Below are positions 44,120 to 48,860 of a DNA stretch of 48,860 bases, one piece after another. Source of the DNA: an uncultured Methanobrevibacter sp. (GTDB taxonomy: Archaea; Methanobacteriota; Methanobacteria; Methanobacteriales; Methanobacteriaceae). Below the pieces are notes generated by a model that was not told where the DNA came from, did no database searches, and saw only the letters and a program-made list of their open reading frames with translations. The translations under genes were made by a program, and so were the position numbers. Where the stretch lies: the NCBI RefSeq assembly GCF_902801725.1, contig NZ_CADCJB010000014.1:1-48860 (forward strand), given 5' to 3'. Within the stretch, counting starts at the first letter, position 1, and each line of letters opens with the position of its first letter.

Positions 44120-44284
44120 TAAAATTCTTGGTATTGGTGTTCGGTAGGTTATATTTGTTGAAGCAGCGGTTTAATATAGTGCTATTGATGGGGCAGTCTC
44201 TGAAGTAGTTTATGTTGATTTTGAAGTTACTAAGGGGAATATGGCGATACGTTACTATAAATTTAAAAACAATTTTAATTATTC
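44120..44284 (+). pseudogene. Possible remnant of a surface-protein gene
   Basis: One frame reads ILGIGVR, stop, VIFVEAAV, stop, YSAIDGAVSEVVYVDFEVTK and then GNMAIRYYKFKNNF. The composition is protein-like but interrupted by two stops and has no start. Its VAIRTYG-like phrase is also found near the end of the gene just upstream, which hints at a decayed relative. The assignment is weak. Confidence 0.3.
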
Positions 44285-44433
44285 ATTAAAAATATTAAAA
44301 AAATTTTTTTATTATTTTTTTCTCTTTGTTTTTATTCTAAAAACAATCTTTATTTTTAAAAATAAGAACTTATAAATAGTTTTAAAACAGGATATTCAAT
44401 TCTAAAACACTATTGTAATAATTATCTCTGCTG

Positions 44434-44488
44434 GTGTTTTTATGAACTGGAAAGAGAATTCAATTAAAAACACTCCAATCAATTGGAG
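44434..44488 (+). other. Hairpin-forming segment, possible RNA element
   Basis: GTGTTTTT (44434-44441) pairs with AAAAACAC (44466-44473). It is followed at once by the palindrome CTCCAATCAATTGGAG (44473-44488). A TATA-like box at about 44367 lies at a suitable distance to transcribe it. Confidence 0.25.
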
Positions 44489-44823
44489 GAATAGACATTC
44501 TTGCTGCTGAAAATATGGTGCTTGCTATCTCTTATTTTTTACTACATATTGTTGGCCATTAACCTGTTAATGTAGCTTTCGTGCATCCGCAGTGAGCATA
44601 ACCTGTAAAATGGATGAAGTAATATTCCTTTGCCCTATCAAGCAGATTTTTGCAATGGATGTCCAATATGAAGATTTGCTGTCTGAAGAGTCAAATTCAT
44701 ATTTTCTCTGAGAGTTTTCATTCGTGCTTTATGCTAAATCACTAAAATGAATAATGCCATATGTTATGGATTTCTAAAAGCATTTGGATGGGTAAGCATA
44801 TCATAAAAATGGATATTATTACT

Positions 44824-44863
44824 GTAAAACGAACTTAACATGTTGTTTTACATCATGTTTTTT
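44824..44863 (+). terminator. Hairpin plus T7, terminator-like
   Basis: GTAAAAC (44824-44830) pairs with GTTTTAC (44845-44851), followed by ATCATG and seven T (44857-44863). No intact gene ends here, so it may bound an unannotated transcript or be a remnant. Confidence 0.35.
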
Positions 44864-45217
44864 TATCATAACATAATGTGAAATATTTTAAACATTAAAA
44901 ACATGTCCGTTGATGTTGATATCCATTCGAAAGATTAAAAAATCCTCTAAAAATATGTTTTAAATATGTAAATAAAATGTTACACCAAAAAATAAGTTGG
45001 AATTTGAATAAATGAGTATACAATTAGTTAAATAACAATTTGCTTGTAATTTGATTCTTTATTAAATATTTTATTTTAATTTTATTTGTAAAATTAAAAT
45101 CGGAGATTGTTTTGCCTGTTTTGTGGAAAATTTCATCTTGAAATTTTCAATTTTTTATTTCTGTTATTTTCTTTTAAATCATCTATAACTGGTTAATTTT
45201 ACTTCAATTTAAATTTG

Positions 45218-45225
45218 CCCCCCCC
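45218..45225 (+). repeat. C8 homopolymer upstream of the adhesin gene
   Basis: Eight consecutive C in otherwise A/T-rich intergenic DNA, about 390 bp before the adhesin ATG. Such tracts are slippage-prone. Confidence 0.7.
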
Positions 45226-45394
45226 AATTTCAGTTTTAGATAATATGCAGTAATAAGGTCTATTTTTCAAATTTGGATGAATATCTTTAAATATGAGTTG
45301 ATTTAAACTAATAAATGTTATATTTAAATTACATTGGTATTTTTTAAAATGTAATTAATTTAAATATACTCTATTAAAATTCAATGAATTTTGT

Positions 45395-45533
45395 GTTTAA
45401 TCGAATGATACATTTTAGAGGAATTTAATTTGGCTCTAATTTATCTAAAATTGGTTTAAAGATATTGAATTTTAATAAATTCTTCGTTCAATCATTTATA
45501 TTTTTAAAATAGGGATGTATTGTTCGATTAAAC
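45395..45533. repeat. Long inverted repeat upstream of the adhesin gene
   Basis: The arm GTTTAATCGAATGATACAT (45395-45413) and the reverse complement of ATGTATTGTTCGATTAAAC (45515-45533) agree at 17 of 19 positions, with 101 bp between. The 139-bp unit could be a small inverted-repeat element or a regulatory site. No target-site duplication is visible at its edges. Confidence 0.5.
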
Positions 45534-45616
45534 AAAAATAGTTGCTTTAAACTGCATGTCGAATGCAAGGGTACTTTATTTTCATGGGCCCGCACTGTTA
45601 AGGGGTGGTCTTAATC

Positions 45617-48600
45617 ATGAAATTTAAAAACTTTTTAATAATATTCGCATTATTTATGGTGTTGTTGTGTGGTGTTAGTGCTGTTAGCGCAGCGTCTGAT
45701 AATGCTGTAGATAATTTAACAACTGGTATGGATGATTCTATTTCAGTAAGTAATGGTGAAAATGCGGTTGGTGTGGATAATGAAAATTCTGCATTGAACG
45801 CTCAAGAAAACAATAATGGAATTAGCGGACAGTCCCAATTAGACGATATTAATTCAATTAATGAAAATAATCAACTTAGTGCCCAAAATGGGGAAATTCT
45901 TACTATAGGCACGGTTAAAACCATTTATGTGGGCCATACTAACACTACTGCGGGGGGTGACGGTTCTAAGGATAATCCATTCACTACCTTTAAAGCAGCT
46001 TGTGATGATGTTAATGGTGAAGATAATGTAACAATTTATGTTTTTGGAGGTGAATATCGTCTAGGTGATGGTATGGAATCTGGTATTTATACTCCATTAA
46101 CATTCAATACAAATAATTTAAATATTGTTGGTTTAAATGGTCCTGTCATCATAAAAAATTATTTTAATACTGAAAAAGGAGGTAATGCTGAAGCATTTTC
46201 ATTAACCTCATCTAATGCAAATTTTACATTTTCAAACTTAATTTTTGATTATAGTGAAATTACTTATAATTTTTATTATAATGCAAATAAACTTCCAAAA
46301 ACAGCTTATTTTTTCCCATTTTATGGAGGTGAAAATAATTTTGGAATATATAATAATTGTTCATTTGAAAACATGGGTTCAAAAGCCTTGTTTAGGTATT
46401 CTAATCTATATAATTCTAAATTTATAAGTTGTTATTTCGAAAAATCTGAGGGTTTCCTATATTTTGAAATTTCGAATAATATTAGTGTATTTTTTGAAAA
46501 TTGTATATTCAATACATTAGACACAACTTTGTCTAATACATATACAATGCCATTTAATATAATAACATTAAATAATATTTGGTTTGGTCATAATGAGGGG
46601 ATTACTATTTTTTTAGTAAAAACACAACGTGTTTTTCATGAAGATGGAAGTTTGTATAATGAGTATAGTTTCCCAGTTTCACGATATGCAGTATTTAATA
46701 AAACTAATTTTGTTGTAAAGTATTTGGGCGATAACCAATATGAGATTATTGGTAAGTTAACTTGGAATGGCACTGATAATCAAGATGGAATGGAAAACTT
46801 CCAGCCAATGACTGTTCATTTAGAGTCAGAAAATGGCGGGGAATTTGTAAATTCAACAGTTACTTTAGTAAATGGTACTTTTGAAACTATTTATAAAAAT
46901 TCTGCTTCAAACCATCATAAGATAACAGCTAGTTTACATAATCAAGATATTCCTTTAGAATTTTACACTGTAAATATCACTGCTAAAGAAGCTAACATTA
47001 ATTATGGTGATGATCAAAACATAACAGTTAATCTATCTCAGGCAATTAATAGTAATGTTACTATTGTAGTCAGTAATGCTACAGATAAATTATATTCTTA
47101 TAGTGTGAAGATTAATGGCACTGATTCATTTAATTTCACTATTCCAGATAGGCTAAAAGCAGGAACATATAACATTAACATCACATTAAATGAAAATAAC
47201 TTATATGGAATTGGCACAACTACTTTAACTGTATCTAAAGTTTCTGACTATAAGTTTGAAGTTATTCCTTCCAGTAATGTTAAAGTCGGAGATACTGCAA
47301 CTATCAACATCACATTACCAGATGATGTTAATGGTACAGTCATTGTTAAATTCGGAAATGAAACAAGAAACTCAGATGCTAACACAACAATGACATTCAA
47401 CTTCACTAACTTAAAAGCAATCACTTATCCAATAAATGTTACATATGGAGGTAGTGATAAATATACCTCAAATGAAGTAATTGACAGTATAACTGTTGGC
47501 AAAGCTGATTCAATCATTGAAATTGAAAATGCAGCATTTACCTATGGTGAGGTCATTGCAATTCCATTTAACATAACCAATGCAAATGGGGTAACTGTTA
47601 GTGTTTTAAACAAGGATGATGATGAAGTTGCTACCACTTCAAGCGCCTCAAGCATTATAACTTTAGATACTTTACCTGCAGGTGAATATACTTTAGAAGT
47701 AACAACCGTTGTTGACGCTGATAATTATGAATGGGTAACTGAAACATGTAATTTAACCATTAACAAAGCAGATTCAACATTAGAAATTTTTGATAAAGAA
47801 TTCGCTTATGCAACCGAAGCAGTCATCAATGCAGTAACCGTAAACTCAACTGGAAACCTTATTGCAACTTTAACAGATGAAAACAACAATGAAATTCCAG
47901 TAACTGATGTATCTGGAGATAATATAACATTACCGCTGTTAGATGTTGGTAAATACACTTTAAATGTAACTACAAACGTAGATGAAAACCACAATAACAT
48001 TACAAAATCTGCAACAATTACAATTATTAAAACAACTCCATTAATGAATGTAACTGTTGAACCTACACAAAACATTACAACTAAAGACAATCCAACATTA
48101 ACAGTTAAATTACCATCTGATGCTACTGGTGAAGTTGTTATTAAAGTTAATGGTAAAAAAGTTAAAGATGATTCTGCAAATGAAACTATTACTATTAATT
48201 TAAATAATGCACCTGGAGATTATGTAGTTGATGTTATCTATTCTGGTGATAAAAACTATGAAAGTGACAGTGCAACCAAAGAGTTCACAATCTCCAAAGC
48301 CGAAATTTCAATAACTGCAAACCAAACAACATTCGAAGAAGGAAATGCCTCAACAATCGAAGTAACAATCCCAAATATTAACTCAGGAATAGTTTTAGTT
48401 GACGTTGAAGGTAAAAAATTCTACGGTGACATTAACAATGGTAAAGCAATCATAACTCTTGAAGGATTACCTGAAGGAAACTATACAGCAAATGTCAAAT
48501 TCTTTGGTGATGACATATACAATGAAGCAACAACTACTGCTGATGTAAAAGTATCTGAACCTAAAATCATTACTGAGTTAAAAGAACAATTAGAAGAAGC

Positions 48601-48860
48601 ACAGGCTAATGCTACTCAATTGAAGGATAATCTTGATAATGTTTCTGGTCAATTGGTCGATGCTCAGGCTAATGCTACTCAATTGAAAGAAGATCTTGAT
48701 GAGCTTAATCAGACTGTAGCTGGTAAGGATGCTGAGATTAGTAATCTTACTGATGTTGTAGCTGGTAAGGATGCTGAGATTAGTAATTTGACTGATGTTG
48801 TTTCTGGTAAGGATGCTGAGATTAGTAATTTGACTGATGTTGTTTCTGGTAAGGATGCTG
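45617..48860 (+). CDS. Giant adhesin-like surface protein, 3' end cut by window edge
   Basis: At least 1081 residues, open to the window end. The signal peptide is MKFKNFLIIFALFMVLLCGV followed by SAVSA. After a low-complexity N/S/E-rich linker, residues about 95-330 look like a parallel beta-helix (TIYVGHTNTTAGGDGSKDNP, then repeated NxTFSN and NCSFEN rungs). From about 450 to 980 come several Ig-like (Big-type) domains of about 90 residues with TIxVNLPxxxxGTVxV and AGTYNINITL patterns. From 983 on it is a heptad coiled coil ending in a tandem repeat. GGGGTGG precedes the start. Such proteins coat Methanobrevibacter cells and bind surfaces or partners. Codon use changes between the three parts. 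Confidence 0.9.
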   Translation, partial: MKFKNFLIIFALFMVLLCGVSAVSAASDNAVDNLTTGMDDSISVSNGENAVGVDNENSALNAQENNNGISGQSQLDDINSINENNQLSAQNGEILTIGTVKTIYVGHTNTTAGGDGSKDNPFTTFKAACDDVNGEDNVTIYVFGGEYRLGDGMESGIYTPLTFNTNNLNIVGLNGPVIIKNYFNTEKGGNAEAFSLTSSNANFTFSNLIFDYSEITYNFYYNANKLPKTAYFFPFYGGENNFGIYNNCSFENMGSKALFRYSNLYNSKFISCYFEKSEGFLYFEISNNISVFFENCIFNTLDTTLSNTYTMPFNIITLNNIWFGHNEGITIFLVKTQRVFHEDGSLYNEYSFPVSRYAVFNKTNFVVKYLGDNQYEIIGKLTWNGTDNQDGMENFQPMTVHLESENGGEFVNSTVTLVNGTFETIYKNSASNHHKITASLHNQDIPLEFYTVNITAKEANINYGDDQNITVNLSQAINSNVTIVVSNATDKLYSYSVKINGTDSFNFTIPDRLKAGTYNINITLNENNLYGIGTTTLTVSKVSDYKFEVIPSSNVKVGDTATINITLPDDVNGTVIVKFGNETRNSDANTTMTFNFTNLKAITYPINVTYGGSDKYTSNEVIDSITVGKADSIIEIENAAFTYGEVIAIPFNITNANGVTVSVLNKDDDEVATTSSASSIITLDTLPAGEYTLEVTTVVDADNYEWVTETCNLTINKADSTLEIFDKEFAYATEAVINAVTVNSTGNLIATLTDENNNEIPVTDVSGDNITLPLLDVGKYTLNVTTNVDENHNNITKSATITIIKTTPLMNVTVEPTQNITTKDNPTLTVKLPSDATGEVVIKVNGKKVKDDSANETITINLNNAPGDYVVDVIYSGDKNYESDSATKEFTISKAEISITANQTTFEEGNASTIEVTIPNINSGIVLVDVEGKKFYGDINNGKAIITLEGLPEGNYTANVKFFGDDIYNEATTTADVKVSEPKIITELKEQLEEAQANATQLKDNLDNVSGQLVDAQANATQLKEDLDELNQTVAGKDAEISNLTDVVAGKDAEISNLTDVVSGKDAEISNLTDVVSGKDA
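48602..48715 (+). repeat. 63-bp coiled-coil repeat in the adhesin gene
   Basis: Two copies of a unit starting QANATQLK lie 63 bp (21 residues, three heptads) apart, at 48602 and 48665. DNA identity over the first 23 bp is nearly complete. It precedes the 42-bp repeat. Confidence 0.6.
48716..48860 (+). repeat. 42-bp tandem repeat encoding GKDAEISNLTDVV units
   Basis: Three full copies (48716-48757, 48758-48799, 48800-48841) and 19 bp of a fourth run into the window edge. Each codes for 14 residues, two heptads of coiled coil. Copies differ at only a few bases (GCT/TCT, CTT/TTG), so expansion is recent. Total copy number is unknown. Confidence 0.9.

Larger units (their letters stand above)
44089..45616. 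other. 1.5-kb region without an intact gene, with decayed coding remnants
   Basis: No ORF with a start, ribosome binding site and reasonable length exists on either strand. The left part still reads like protein in one frame (see the pseudogene entry). The middle has a TATA-like ACTTATAAATAG (about 44367), hairpins and a short frame from 44612 (MDEVIFLCPIKQIFAMDVQY). The right part is extremely AT-rich, with a C8 tract and a long inverted repeat. It separates ordinary genes from a giant adhesin gene and looks like a site of past gene loss or rearrangement. Confidence 0.6.

Noticed and set aside
44089-45616. Insertion sequence or prophage remnant
   Set aside because: No transposase, integrase or phage motif could be read in any frame, and no target duplications were seen.
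46245-48090. Separate small genes inside the adhesin region on either strand
   Set aside because: One frame is continuously open from 45617 to the window end with a signal peptide and domain repeats; the others are shadows.
48716-48860. CRISPR array
   Set aside because: The repeats are head-to-tail in-frame coding units without spacers.

Overview
The window reads as chromosomal DNA of a low-GC methanogenic archaeon of the Methanobacteriales, most like Methanobrevibacter. The evidence is direct: an archaeal RfcS/RfcL clamp loader, an archaeal-type leucyl-tRNA synthetase, the F430-biosynthesis protein CfbD, large secreted adhesin-like proteins with Ig-like repeats, TATA boxes of the TTTATATA type, and ribosome binding sites of the AGGTGAT/GGAGG type. 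I saw no rRNA, tRNA, CRISPR array, insertion sequence or prophage.

Layout. 1-7.2 kb is a housekeeping block: hisS (runs off the left edge), aroE, an unknown gene, rfcL and rfcS, an htpX carrying an EF-hand-type calcium loop, and a trmI-like tRNA methyltransferase. 7.2-12.3 kb holds an esterase, leuS, nadE and an NTF2-like protein. 12.3-22.5 kb is rich in membrane proteins: two voltage-sensor-type potassium channels, DUF389, an AarF/UbiB kinase with a DUF308 partner, a MATE exporter, pyruvate kinase, a pair of half-sized paralogous membrane proteins and an NSS sodium symporter. 22.5-25.4 kb has a gene-free stretch with a candidate small RNA, a three-gene HTH/DUF3467/HTH operon, and an ArsA/Get3 ATPase whose promoter is nearly identical to that of the candidate RNA.

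25.5-28.5 kb carries a secreted Ig-repeat protein followed by a coupled 59-residue membrane protein. 28.6-31.4 kb is the most system-like part. An HxlR regulator with the family's sensing cysteine (followed by cbiE) diverges from a zinc macrodomain ADP-ribosyl hydrolase and a class M sirtuin (SirTM), with GGTTAC repeats between them. This is a writer/eraser ADP-ribosylation pair, here without the lipoyl-carrier genes that accompany it in bacteria. 31.4-40.6 kb has a membrane phosphatase, a metallophosphoesterase, a YchF-like GTPase, a SAP/DUF6434 protein, a TIGR04076 protein, an ArsB/NhaD permease, a SLATT-like membrane protein, a second MATE exporter and a C_GCAxxG_C_C protein.

40.6-43.6 kb is a tight cfbD-hisH-AIR-synthase-like operon. 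After a small pilin-like gene comes about 1.5 kb without an intact gene (decayed coding remnants, hairpins, a C8 tract, a long inverted repeat). The window ends inside a giant adhesin gene whose 3' part becomes a 42-bp tandem repeat.

Many starts are GTG or TTG, placed by a GGTGA-type Shine-Dalgarno, and several genes look leaderless. All functions are inferred from sequence motifs read by eye; no database search was run.
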